Positions 1 to 7,939 of a stretch of DNA of 64,000 nt are shown in pieces. A program made the translations under genes and the position numbers. Source of the DNA: Thiosocius sp963759055 (GTDB lineage Bacteria > Pseudomonadota > Gammaproteobacteria > Chromatiales > Chromatiaceae); assembly GCA_963759055.1 (NCBI GenBank), contig CAVWYD010000035.1:1-64000 (forward strand). Direction: 5' to 3'. The notes under the pieces are model-generated. The model had not been told where the DNA came from and did no database searches. It worked only from the letters and a program-made list of their open reading frames with translations. Positions within the stretch are counted from its first letter, which is position 1. Each line of letters begins with the position of its first letter.

Positions 1-1111
1 TATCCACCAGCATATCGGCCGAGACCTTGCTGCGGGGCGGTGCGGCATGCGCGGCACAGAAGTCGGGTGAGGCGACGACGTAGGGCAGAAGGTCGTAATA
101 GCGCTGCATGGCCTTGCGGTAGTTTTTGCCCCGTGCCTTCTTCAGTGCGCGTCGCCAGAACATGCCCTGCGGGACGCCGCCTTTGGAGATCTCCTCGCCA
201 AAGCTGTCATGGTTGCCGCGGATGAAGAAGAAGTTTTCCGGAAAACGCAGCTTGAGGCGGAAGATCAGGTCCATGATCAGCATGGAGTCGCCCATCTGAT
301 CGAGTTGACCATCCCGCTCCGAGTGTACTGCGTCGCCCAGGATAACCATGCAGGCCTCGCCTTTCTCCAGGGCGTGCAGAAAACCGTTGTGACTGAGTAT
401 CACCAGCAGATTATCGACCTGGGCGTGCAGATCGGCCACCACGATCGGGGTCAGATCCGCCGGAAGTTTCAGCAGACCACCGGGCAGTCCGCGACTGTCG
501 CGCGGACGCATGACCTCGTGCTCCATGAGCTGGTTGACCTTTTCAATCAGCGCCAGGGCTTCGTCTGCAGGTAAGAGTTTGAGCGGGCCGCCAAAGATTT
601 CCAGTACGCGCCGCAGGCAGTCCAGCCGGTCCGTCTTTTCCTCGTTGAGGGCCGGCGAGATACAGGTTCCGGATGAGGTCTTGTCCTCGAACACCACCGC
701 ATTGCCGTCGTGGATCACGCGCAGATGGCGTTGTTCGACGCCTTTCGGGTAGTTGAACATCGCCTCTTGCTCTGGATCGAGTCGGCCCAGCATGAGTTCT
801 CCATCGGGTTCCAGGCGCAGAAAACCGCCGATAGTCGTCCCGACATGCTCCGGATCCTCCAGCAGGAAGTTCGGGGGGGCGTCTGTTTCACCCGTACCTT
901 GCAAGGGATATTCGGGATACAGGCGCAAACGTTTGCCGTTGTCGCCCAGAATCAACTCCATCGGAAAGCCTTCGTACGGAATCCGCACACTGTCACCCAC
1001 CAGCCGGTACGCATCTCGCAGCTTCACCTGGCGGCAGCGGCTAAGGCCCAAAAAGGCACGACGAAGGCGTTTCAGAAAATCCGGCTTGACCTTGGGCGAA
1101 GGCTTATTCAC
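1..1111 (-). CDS. FHA-domain PPP-type metallophosphatase (3' end cut by window edge)
   Basis: The reading frame starts at GTG 1111 and runs off the left edge, so the C-terminus is missing. About 370 codons are visible. The N-terminal part has an FHA-like core: a glycine-arginine turn (LGRLD), then EQRHLRV, then DKTSSGT. This resembles the phosphothreonine-binding GR / SxxH / SxNGT pattern, but the SxxH serine and the asparagine are replaced. The second half has the metallophosphatase blocks in order: VADLHAQVDN, LGDAVHSERD and IRGNHDS, matching GDxHG, GDxxDRG and GNH of PPP phosphatases with some substitutions. The family dephosphorylates Ser/Thr phosphoproteins or diadenosine tetraphosphate. 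Pairing with FHA favours a phosphoprotein substrate, which is inference. It overlaps the upstream ATPase gene by 8 bp, so the two are translationally coupled. Confidence 0.8.
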   Translation of the reverse strand, partial: MNKPSPKVKPDFLKRLRRAFLGLSRCRQVKLRDAYRLVGDSVRIPYEGFPMELILGDNGKRLRLYPEYPLQGTGETDAPPNFLLEDPEHVGTTIGGFLRLEPDGELMLGRLDPEQEAMFNYPKGVEQRHLRVIHDGNAVVFEDKTSSGTCISPALNEEKTDRLDCLRRVLEIFGGPLKLLPADEALALIEKVNQLMEHEVMRPRDSRGLPGGLLKLPADLTPIVVADLHAQVDNLLVILSHNGFLHALEKGEACMVILGDAVHSERDGQLDQMGDSMLIMDLIFRLKLRFPENFFFIRGNHDSFGEEISKGGVPQGMFWRRALKKARGKNYRKAMQRYYDLLPYVVASPDFCAAHAAPPRSKVSADMLVD

Positions 1112-1721
1112 CGCGGCGACCCTTGTCGACGATACACACCGGGTTCCTTGCGGTGCCTTCTCTGATGTAGACGCGCAGGCCATGCCGCGAAAGGTAGACG
1201 GCACACCGGCGAAAGACCTCGAGCTGCGCGGTCACCAGTTCCAGGCTGAGATTGCGGTCCACCGGGTGCGTGTCCAGTGCGGCCCGACGGCTGCGCTGTG
1301 CGAACAGCTCCTCGGCCGGTGGCAGCATGAACTCGAACACGTAACGCTTGTGCCAATCCACCGACAAAAAAGTGCGCTTGGGTGGCGGGAGCTGGATGCG
1401 CGCAAAGTCCAGGTCCGGATGTGGGTCGGCCTCCAACCACTCGGGGTCGAACACCGCCAGTCCCTCCCCGAAACCAACGAATGGAAAACCCAAATGGACC
1501 TCGCGGGGGCGGAAGGCGAGGGCCTGGTCGGTCCACCAGCGCGGCCGGGCAAGGTCGAGATAGCCTTCTTCGGACCAGCCGCCCAGCTTGCGGATCAGGG
1601 TGCTCTTGCCAGCCCCGGGCGGACCGGTGACCAGAACGTGGCGAAATTTGACGTCTGCCGGAAACGAAAGGCCCTTCATGTGGTGCAGGTCCGGACACGG
1701 TTGTGTGACGTATTCGGGCAT
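1104..1721 (-). CDS. P-loop ATPase coupled to the phosphatase
   Basis: This is a 205-residue protein with a clear Walker A motif, GPPGAGKST, near residue 33, preceded by a short strand (RHVLVT). It has no signal peptide or membrane segment. The rest is rich in aromatic and acidic residues and ends in a basic, mixed-charge segment. I do not recognise a named family beyond P-loop NTPase. It could be a kinase-like or AAA-type ATPase. The start ATG has a GGAAG-like Shine-Dalgarno about 6 bases upstream. Its 3' end overlaps the FHA-phosphatase gene by 8 bp, so the two products are made together and may act on the same target. A kinase/phosphatase pair is possible but not shown. Confidence 0.7.
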   Translation of the reverse strand: MPEYVTQPCPDLHHMKGLSFPADVKFRHVLVTGPPGAGKSTLIRKLGGWSEEGYLDLARPRWWTDQALAFRPREVHLGFPFVGFGEGLAVFDPEWLEADPHPDLDFARIQLPPPKRTFLSVDWHKRYVFEFMLPPAEELFAQRSRRAALDTHPVDRNLSLELVTAQLEVFRRCAVYLSRHGLRVYIREGTARNPVCIVDKGRRGE

Positions 1722-1776
1722 GCTTGCTTCCGCAGACAGGGGGGTAAAGGGCTTGAAAGCTCGGGCTCATGAGAGT

Positions 1777-1798
1777 GGGACCCGCCGAAGCGGGTCCC
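1777..1798 (-). terminator. Strong hairpin downstream of pit
   Basis: On the minus strand, a perfect 9-bp GGGACCCGC stem closes on a TTCG tetraloop just after the stop codon of the phosphate transporter gene. There is no T-tract, so it may act as an mRNA 3' stabiliser or a weak terminator rather than a full intrinsic one. Confidence 0.5.
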
Positions 1799-1804
1799 GG
1801 TTCA

Positions 1805-3085
1805 CTACATACCAGCGCTCGTGCCAAAGATGCCTTTGAAGATGAAGAAGAAGATGGCAGCCAGAATGCCACCGGCCGGCAGGGTGACCACCCATGAGGT
1901 CACGATATTGCCGATGACCCGCAGGTCGAGGGCACCGAGACCGCGGGCCAGGCCCACGCCCATGACCGCGCCTACCGCGATATGGGTGGTGGATACCGGC
2001 AGACCGGTCTTGGAGGCCAGCACCACGGTGCTGGCTGCCGCCAGGGTAGCGCAGTAGCCACGGGTCGGGGTCAGCTCGGTGATCTTGGTGCCGATGGTCT
2101 GCATGACCTTCCAGCCCATGGTTGACAGACCGACCACGATGCCGACGCCACCGAGTACCAGGATCCAGATCGGCAGGTCCGCCTTCTGACCTACTTCACC
2201 ACCGCTCTGGACGATGGCGACGACCGCGGCCAGCGGGCCGATACCGTTTGCCACATCGTTCGAACCATGCGCGAAGGCCATGGCGCAGGCGGTGAAGATC
2301 ATCATCGGTACGAACGCCTTCTCCACGCTGGCGTAATGGAACTCACGATCTGCGTTCTCATCCACCTTGACCTTGTTGATCATCATCCTGCCGATGACGG
2401 CGCAGACAATTCCGAAAACAAATGCAGCGATGAAGCTCTCACCCATGGAGAAATCGAGCTTGAGGTGCTTCAGGCCCTTGAACATGGTCACCAGGCTGAC
2501 GATGAAGCCGACCAGGAAGACGTAGAAGGGCCCCCATTTCTTGGCCTGGGCAAACGGGTTGTCTGCATTCAGGATCAGCTTGCGGATACTCAACATGAGC
2601 ACCAGGGCGATGACCCCCCCGAGCAGCGGCGAGACCAGCCAGCTGGCGACGATCTGACCGATCTTGCCCCAGTTCACCGCGTCCATGCCGATGCCGGCCA
2701 CAGCGAAACCCACGATGGCGCCGATGATGGAGTGGGTGGTGGACACCGGCCAGCCGCGGGTGGAGGCGACCATCAGCCAGATTGCCGCCGCCAGCAGTGC
2801 GGCCAACATGCCGTACACAAGGAGCTCCGGTTGGCCGGCTATCGACGTGGGGTCGATGATCCCCTTGCGGATCGTTTTGGTGACCGAGCCACCCGCGATG
2901 AAGGCGCCGGCGAACTCGAAGATGGCGGCGATGAGGATCGCCTGTTTTACGGTGATGGCACCGGAGCCCACCGAGGTGCCCATTGCATTGGCGACGTCAT
3001 TGGCGCCAATACCCCAGGTCATATAGAGCCCAAAGATGACGGCCATGACCATAAAGATCGTGCCGGATTCGGCGATAATTTCCAT
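1805..3085 (-). CDS. pit: PiT-family inorganic phosphate transporter
   Basis: This 426-residue inner-membrane protein imports phosphate, usually as a metal-phosphate complex driven by the proton gradient or sodium. The duplicated family signature is visible: GANDVANAMGTSVGSG in the N-terminal half and AHGSNDVANGIGP in the C-terminal half, each followed by a STTHSIIGA or STTHIAVGA repeat. There are about ten hydrophobic segments around a variable middle loop. It is shorter than E. coli PitA (about 499 residues) and closer to the compact PiT type that is paired with DUF47. An AGGTAA ribosome site precedes the ATG. It lies 95 bp downstream of the DUF47 gene on the same strand, a very common operon arrangement. 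Confidence 0.95.
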   Translation of the reverse strand: MEIIAESGTIFMVMAVIFGLYMTWGIGANDVANAMGTSVGSGAITVKQAILIAAIFEFAGAFIAGGSVTKTIRKGIIDPTSIAGQPELLVYGMLAALLAAAIWLMVASTRGWPVSTTHSIIGAIVGFAVAGIGMDAVNWGKIGQIVASWLVSPLLGGVIALVLMLSIRKLILNADNPFAQAKKWGPFYVFLVGFIVSLVTMFKGLKHLKLDFSMGESFIAAFVFGIVCAVIGRMMINKVKVDENADREFHYASVEKAFVPMMIFTACAMAFAHGSNDVANGIGPLAAVVAIVQSGGEVGQKADLPIWILVLGGVGIVVGLSTMGWKVMQTIGTKITELTPTRGYCATLAAASTVVLASKTGLPVSTTHIAVGAVMGVGLARGLGALDLRVIGNIVTSWVVTLPAGGILAAIFFFIFKGIFGTSAGM

Positions 3086-3180
3086 AATGTTTACCTATTA
3101 CCTGTTTCTTGTAGTCAGGCACCGCCGCGAGAGGCAGGTGCGGGTTGATTTTCGGCAGTCTTGGAAAGCTGCTCCGACAC

Positions 3181-3861
3181 TCAACGAGCGATCAGCAACC
3201 GGAGCCGGTCGCCAACCTTCTCTGCATAGTCCGCCAGATCGCCGATCCACTGGATCAGTTGATACCAGAACATCACCGATACGGCGGACATGCTGTCCTC
3301 CTGGGCGAACAGGCTGCGCGTCAGCTCCATGCCCATTTCGTCGGTTTCATCCTCGATTTTGTTGAGTACCTCCATCATCTCCTCGACCCGGCTGGCCTCC
3401 TTGCCGCGGAAACCGATCTCGACCAGTTCGTCCAGCTCTTCGATGATCTTGCCTGCCTGCTCGCAGGTGTCGACGCAGCGGTTTACCAGGGCGACCAGGG
3501 TGTCTCCCATGTCGGCGGGCACTTCCATCTTGCGCTCGACCAGAAGACCGGCGATGTCCTGCGCGGTGTCTGCGATCGAGTCCTGCATGGCGAGCACCTC
3601 TAGCAGGTCGCGCCGGTCGACCGGCATCAGGATGCTCTTGGGCAGGTGGCCGCGGAGTTGGTTCTTGATCTCGTCGGCGGCCTGCTCTTTTGCAAAAATC
3701 AGGTCTTTCTGAGCCTCCACCTTGGCCTGGTCACCGGCCACGAGGGCCTCGAACAATGGTGGGACCTCGGACACGCAGCCGATAACGACACGCATGTGCT
3801 CCTGTATTGGCTTGAACGGCGACTTCCCAAAAAGGGCAGCCATCGGATTGGTCGATTTCAT
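3181..3861 (-). CDS. DUF47 / PhoU-like regulator of the phosphate transporter
   Basis: The product is a 226-residue, highly helical and acidic protein of the DUF47 (TIGR00153) family, distant relatives of PhoU. Features include FGKSPFKPIQEHM at the N-terminus, helix segments with LLEVLAMQDSIADTAQDIAG, and a metal-binding-like stretch EEMMEVLNKIEDETDEMG. These proteins sit next to PiT transporters and modulate phosphate uptake. The start is set at the ATG in MKSTN because GGAG lies 6 bases upstream. A GTG 18 bases earlier is in frame, but the ribosome site would then fall inside the gene. It is the first gene of the pit operon. Confidence 0.9.
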   Translation of the reverse strand: MKSTNPMAALFGKSPFKPIQEHMRVVIGCVSEVPPLFEALVAGDQAKVEAQKDLIFAKEQAADEIKNQLRGHLPKSILMPVDRRDLLEVLAMQDSIADTAQDIAGLLVERKMEVPADMGDTLVALVNRCVDTCEQAGKIIEELDELVEIGFRGKEASRVEEMMEVLNKIEDETDEMGMELTRSLFAQEDSMSAVSVMFWYQLIQWIGDLADYAEKVGDRLRLLIAR

Positions 3862-4030
3862 ACTTTTCTCCTTCTCCACGAGGTAGCGTCTTGCACAAAC
3901 GTCGGCCGGAGCCCGCAGCTGTGTGCATGGGTGATTTCTTAGCAGGGATTTTCAGTGATGCGCCCCTTCTGGCAAAGATGCACCCCATCTGTGGATCAAG
4001 CAATCGCTCAACTGTGGCGCTGCAACATAA

Positions 4031-4057
4031 ATGACGTTTTTTTTGCATTTTTATGAC
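4031..4057 (-). promoter_or_regulatory. Possible Pho-box-like direct repeat
   Basis: The 318-bp stretch 3862-4179 upstream of the DUF47-pit operon has no gene. In it, two copies of GTCAT (minus strand) lie exactly 22 bp apart, two turns of the 11-bp period used by PhoB half-sites, separated by an A/T-rich run. This fits phosphate control of the operon, but the match to the Pho consensus is partial and the middle half-site is absent. Confidence 0.3.
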
Positions 4058-4179
4058 TTAAAGCAAAAAGCCAGGGGGGCAGGCGGCAGTCTCGAACAGG
4101 CCAGGGCGACGAAGAGGGTTTATTCAAATTTTGTTACGAATCCGGTGCTTGTGTATACAACGTGTGCACCTTATGAAGC

Positions 4180-4644
4180 TCAATAGTTGGCGAAGAGTTT
4201 TCCCAGTCTGGTACCCAGGCGCTCGAGTTCAGACAGCCGCTGATCGTAGTTCAGCTTGTCGGCCGTGAAGGGTGAGCGGCCGTCTGCTCTCAGCCTGCGG
4301 TACACCGCTTCGTCCTGCTCCAGATTCGCGCAGATGTTCTCCAGGTCGTTGACGGCCCGGACCAGCTGCTGCGTGTATTCCAGCAGCACCTGTCGAAGTT
4401 CGCGGTCGGCACCTGTTACCGGCTCATCTGTCGCCGGATCGTTTATCTGGGGCTCCAGCGCGGCCAGTTCGCCCTGCAGCTCATTCAGTGTCTGCGCGAA
4501 CCGGATGTAGCTGCGCTCCCGTCTGCCGCGAATGGTGTCGATCACCCGGCGGAAATTGGATACACCGAACAGGGCGCCGTGGATCTCGTGGTACCGATGG
4601 TAGACATCGGCAACCGTGCATCCCAGCTTAATCAGCCTGGACAT
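4180..4644 (-). CDS. Hypothetical helical protein
   Basis: This 154-residue protein is not recognised. It is charged, appears almost entirely helical with heptad-like leucines (LNELQGELAALEPQ, VRAVNDLENICANLEQ, RLSELERLGTRLGKLF), and has no signal peptide or membrane segment, so it is probably a cytoplasmic coiled-coil protein. Its start overlaps the end of the upstream zinc-ribbon membrane protein gene by 17 bp, which suggests that the two are co-translated and may work together. Its codon use matches its neighbours. Confidence 0.65.
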   Translation of the reverse strand: MSRLIKLGCTVADVYHRYHEIHGALFGVSNFRRVIDTIRGRRERSYIRFAQTLNELQGELAALEPQINDPATDEPVTGADRELRQVLLEYTQQLVRAVNDLENICANLEQDEAVYRRLRADGRSPFTADKLNYDQRLSELERLGTRLGKLFANY

Positions 4645-4999
4645 TTTCCGACTGCCTGTCCGGTTCTTTACGCCCGTGCAGCTGGTAACGTGTCTTCAGC
4701 CACACCCCGATCAGCAGCATGCCGAGGACGATGGAGACGAGGATAAGATTCAACTTGTTCTGTATGAAGAAAACCACGCCCAGCACGGCCGCACTGACCC
4801 AGAATGCAATCACAGAGGCCACCCATTGGGTCTTCAGGCTCTTCCTGGCGCGATCCCATATCGACCAGGCATCTGATGCCAGCTGCGCGGAGGCGATCGG
4901 GGCACCGCAACCGGGGCAGACCTTCGCACCTGGAGGCACCTCGTGTCCGCACTTCGGGCAAGTGGTCGAAAATGACGATGTTTTATCCGTGTTTTTCAT
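4628..4999 (-). CDS. Zinc-ribbon membrane protein
   Basis: This 123-residue protein has an N-terminal zinc ribbon with two CxxC knuckles, CPKCGHEVPPGAKVCPGC, at about residues 14-31. A linker and two hydrophobic segments follow, around residues 62-80 and 84-101 (WVASVIAFWVSAAVLGVVFF and LILVSIVLGMLLIGVWL), then a polar tail. This is the layout of small zinc-ribbon-fronted membrane proteins of unknown role. It overlaps the next gene by 17 bp. Confidence 0.7.
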   Translation of the reverse strand: MKNTDKTSSFSTTCPKCGHEVPPGAKVCPGCGAPIASAQLASDAWSIWDRARKSLKTQWVASVIAFWVSAAVLGVVFFIQNKLNLILVSIVLGMLLIGVWLKTRYQLHGRKEPDRQSENVQAD

Positions 5000-5125
5000 G
5001 CTCTTGAACCGCAGTCAACGAGGGCATCGGGGCAAACGACCCCATGCTGGCGCCGTTTGCGCAGGGGTCATTCTAGCGCCTCGGATGGGGGTCGGCGCAC
5101 AGGCGCTAGTGACTATTGTGCAGCC

Positions 5126-6514
5126 CTATAGTTCAAGTACATCTCCCGGCCCCGGGACTTCTGCCTGCAGCCGCAGCTCGGATTCCAGTCTTGCCCGGAA
5201 ATCGCCTTTGGCTTCAGCTTCGCCGTGGACCACGTGTACCCGGGGGTTGCTCCGGAAGTTGCGCATCCAGCGAGTCAAATCATCGGCATCTGCATGCGCA
5301 GACAGTCCGCCGACCGTATGGACATGCGCCTTGACCTTGTATTCCTTGCCGTGAATCTTGACCGTCGGTGAGCTGTCGACCAGTTTCCTTCCCAGGGTCC
5401 CGTTGGCCTGGTAACCGACGATCATGATGTGCGCGCCTCTGCGCGAGACATTGTTCTTGAGATGGTGGACGATGCGCCCCCCGGTCATCATGCCGCTGGC
5501 AGAGATGATGATGGCCCCGCTCTTGATCTGGTTGATGGCCATCGACTCCTGCGGGGTAGGCGTCAGGCGCAGATTTTTCAGATGCGGCATCTCGTTGACC
5601 TGGCTGCGCAGCTTCGTCGCCTCCTCGTCGTAGAGATGGGGATAGTCCCAGTAGACCTTGCTGGCCCGGATGGCCATCGGGCTGTCGAGAAAGACATGCC
5701 AGCGATCCAGGTCCCATTCGTCGTAGTGTTTGCCCAGGTAATAGAGCAGCTCCTGCGTGCGGCCGATCGAAAAGGCGGGAATCAGCAGATTACCCTTGTC
5801 ATGGGCGGCATCGCGGATAATCTCGCCGATCTCATGGATCGTGGCCTGGCGGTCCCGGTGCAGCCGGTTCCCGTAGGTGCTTTCCACGATGACATGGTCG
5901 GCGCTTTCGATGACGGCGGGATCATTGAGTATGGGCGTGTCGTATTGACCCAGGTCACCGCTGAAGACGACCTTGCGCTCCACACCATTTTCATTCAGCC
6001 AGATCTCGACATTGCATGACCCGAGGATATGTCCGGCATCCTGATAGCGGATCTGTATTCCGGGGAGGATCTCCTTTTTCTCCCGGTAACGCAGACCGAT
6101 CACGTTTGCCAGCGCGTCACGCGCATCGTCGACCGTGTACAGAGGTTCTATCAGGGGCTTCTTTTTGCGCGTGCGCCACTTGTTCTCGTATTGCGCATCC
6201 TTTTCCTGCAGATATGCCGAGTCCTGCAACAGGATGTCGCACAGATCTGCAGTCGCGTTCTGCATATAGATGGGGCCCTGGTAACCCTGCTTGACCAGCA
6301 ACGGAATCCGGCCCGAATGGTCGATATGACCATGACTGAGCACGACCGCACTGATCTCCTGCGGCGCAAAGGGGAAGGGTTGGCGGTTCTTTTCGATCTC
6401 CTCGCGGCGGCCCTGAATCAGACCGCAATCAAGCAGGATGGTCTCGCCATTGGCCCGCAGGATGTGACAGGAGCCCGTTACACCGCTGGTCGCGCCGTAG
6501 AATTCAATGTGCAT
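5126..6514 (-). CDS. MBL-fold beta-CASP RNA-processing nuclease
   Basis: The 462-residue product has the metallo-beta-lactamase signature SHGHIDHSG, then GDLGQYDTP and ESTYGNRLH, and the beta-CASP and RMMBL blocks SASGMMTGGRIVHHL, GYQANGTLGRKL and GGLSAHADADDL. This order is typical of bacterial homologues of the CPSF-73/RNase J superfamily, which cut or trim RNA using two zinc ions. The start is placed at MHIEFYG, where the fold begins. An in-frame ATG 30 bases upstream would add ten residues that lack similarity to the fold. It is a stand-alone gene, with about 110 bp separating it from rsgA upstream. Its physiological RNA substrate cannot be inferred. Confidence 0.85.
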   Translation of the reverse strand: MHIEFYGATSGVTGSCHILRANGETILLDCGLIQGRREEIEKNRQPFPFAPQEISAVVLSHGHIDHSGRIPLLVKQGYQGPIYMQNATADLCDILLQDSAYLQEKDAQYENKWRTRKKKPLIEPLYTVDDARDALANVIGLRYREKKEILPGIQIRYQDAGHILGSCNVEIWLNENGVERKVVFSGDLGQYDTPILNDPAVIESADHVIVESTYGNRLHRDRQATIHEIGEIIRDAAHDKGNLLIPAFSIGRTQELLYYLGKHYDEWDLDRWHVFLDSPMAIRASKVYWDYPHLYDEEATKLRSQVNEMPHLKNLRLTPTPQESMAINQIKSGAIIISASGMMTGGRIVHHLKNNVSRRGAHIMIVGYQANGTLGRKLVDSSPTVKIHGKEYKVKAHVHTVGGLSAHADADDLTRWMRNFRSNPRVHVVHGEAEAKGDFRARLESELRLQAEVPGPGDVLEL

Positions 6515-6625
6515 AAAGATCGCCCTTCGGATTGCACCGGACATGCGACTCGCGCCCGGTTTTTGTTTATCTCAATCGTATATCCAGTGCTACCTGTGAA
6601 CATATTAACCCGGCCGCGTTTCCGA

Positions 6626-7633
6626 TCAGCTGTTATCGCTGGTCGATGCAACCATGTGCCGATAACTCTCGAGTCTTTCCGGCCTTATCTGGCCTGCCTC
6701 GACGGCGGCACGGATGGCACAGCCAGGTTCGGCCAGATGGGCGCAGTTGTGAAAGCGACACTGACCGAGGAAAGGGACGAAATCCCGAAACCCCCGTTCG
6801 AGTTCCTGCCTCGTCAGCTCGCCCAGGCGGAAGCTGCGCACCCCGGGAGAGTCGATCAACTCGCCGCCGCTGTCGAGCTGGTAAAGGGTGGCGGCAGACG
6901 TGGTATGCCGGCCGAGCCCGGTGGCCGCGGACAGCGAACCCTCGAGGATCTGCTGGCGGGGAATCAGGGCATTTACCAGGGACGACTTGCCCACCCCCGA
7001 CTGGCCGACAAGGATGCTTGTCTGGTCGCGCAGGTGTTCGCGCAATGGGTCGAGTCCGTGTTCGGTCTTGGCACTGATCTGGATCACCGGGTAACCGATG
7101 GTTTCGTAATGAGCGAACCTTTCCCTGAAACGCGAGCGCGCCTCTTCATCCAGCAGGTCGGCCTTGTTCAGACAGATCAGGCCGCGCACGCCGATACGCT
7201 CGGCGGCGATCAGATACTGGTCAGACATGTAGCCGGTGGGCTCCGGCTGACAAGCCAAAACGACCACCAGCTGCGAGATATTGGCGGCGATGGCCTTTTC
7301 CTGCCCACCAAACCCGGGTCGCGACAATGCCGTATCGCGTGGTTGAATTGCGACGACCACGCCTTCGCCATTGTCAGTCCCCTGCCACACGACATTGTCC
7401 CCGCACACCACTTCGCCGAGGTTGGCGCGGAACATGGCGTGAACGCTGCTGCCATCCGCGCAGCGCAGTAGCAGGCTGCGGCCATGGCGTACGATCACCC
7501 GGCCGGTCTGCTGTTGCGCATTGTCGGCTGCCGCCAAGGAATCCTCGGCCCGCGAGTCCGCGCGATGGCGGCGCTTTTCCTGAATCTTCGCGACGCGTGC
7601 CTTCTGCTGGTCAGTGAGCCGTCGGCGCGCCAT
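6626..7633 (-). CDS. rsgA: Ribosome small-subunit GTPase RsgA
   Basis: The protein has 335 residues. RsgA checks late 30S ribosome assembly. The sequence shows the circularly permuted GTPase order that defines the family: an OB-fold N-terminal half, then NKAD (G4), GQSGVGKSS (G1) and DSPG (G3), followed by a zinc knuckle CRFHNCAHLAEPGC. The basic, coiled N-terminus (KARVAKIQEKRRHRAD) is also typical. The gene lies 4 bp after the small cytochrome gene and is probably co-transcribed with it. In many gammaproteobacteria orn is an adjacent neighbour. Here orn is close by, on the opposite strand. Confidence 0.95.
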   Translation of the reverse strand: MARRRLTDQQKARVAKIQEKRRHRADSRAEDSLAAADNAQQQTGRVIVRHGRSLLLRCADGSSVHAMFRANLGEVVCGDNVVWQGTDNGEGVVVAIQPRDTALSRPGFGGQEKAIAANISQLVVVLACQPEPTGYMSDQYLIAAERIGVRGLICLNKADLLDEEARSRFRERFAHYETIGYPVIQISAKTEHGLDPLREHLRDQTSILVGQSGVGKSSLVNALIPRQQILEGSLSAATGLGRHTTSAATLYQLDSGGELIDSPGVRSFRLGELTRQELERGFRDFVPFLGQCRFHNCAHLAEPGCAIRAAVEAGQIRPERLESYRHMVASTSDNS

Positions 7634-7637
7634 GCCC

Positions 7638-7919
7638 TTATTTTGAGAACTTGTAGAACTCGGTGTTCAGATAATCGGTGAGCCGCTCGAGGTCGTCCGG
7701 GAAAAGCTTGGTCGCGAGATTCGCGTCGCAACGTGCGACCTGCGCCTCGAGCATCGGGTAGGAGCGCATCTTGCGGTTCTCACGCGTGTAGACAGAAGTG
7801 TCATGGCAGCGACTACAGTTCGACTGATGGTAAGTTTCTGCGTTGAACTCGGCGGCCAGTGAACTGGCACCAGACGCAAGCAGGGCTGCGCCCAAAGTGA
7901 GACGGACAATCGAAGACAT
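7638..7919 (-). CDS. Small periplasmic monoheme cytochrome c
   Basis: This 93-residue protein has a cleavable signal peptide (LTLGAALLASGASSLAA, cut before EFNAE). One heme-binding motif, CSRCH, lies about 12 residues into the mature part, and a methionine in KMRSYPML could be the sixth ligand. The mature form is about 70 residues, at the small end for class I cytochromes. It ends 4 bp before rsgA. The electron partner is unknown. The gene pairing with rsgA looks positional rather than functional. Confidence 0.85.
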   Translation of the reverse strand: MSSIVRLTLGAALLASGASSLAAEFNAETYHQSNCSRCHDTSVYTRENRKMRSYPMLEAQVARCDANLATKLFPDDLERLTDYLNTEFYKFSK

Positions 7920-7939
7920 TTGATCGATCCTTGTGTTGT

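Noticed and set aside
753..1772. A 339-codon open frame on the plus strand
   Set aside because: It is antisense to the FHA-phosphatase and ATPase genes, which have recognisable motifs. The plus-strand translation has no domain signal and is rich in Arg, Ser and Pro.
2267..3148. A 293-codon plus-strand open frame rich in Asp, His and Gly
   Set aside because: It is the antisense of the phosphate transporter gene and shows low-complexity composition.
6029..7471. A 480-codon plus-strand open frame
   Set aside because: It spans two real minus-strand genes, the beta-CASP nuclease and rsgA, and their intergenic region. No motif is present.
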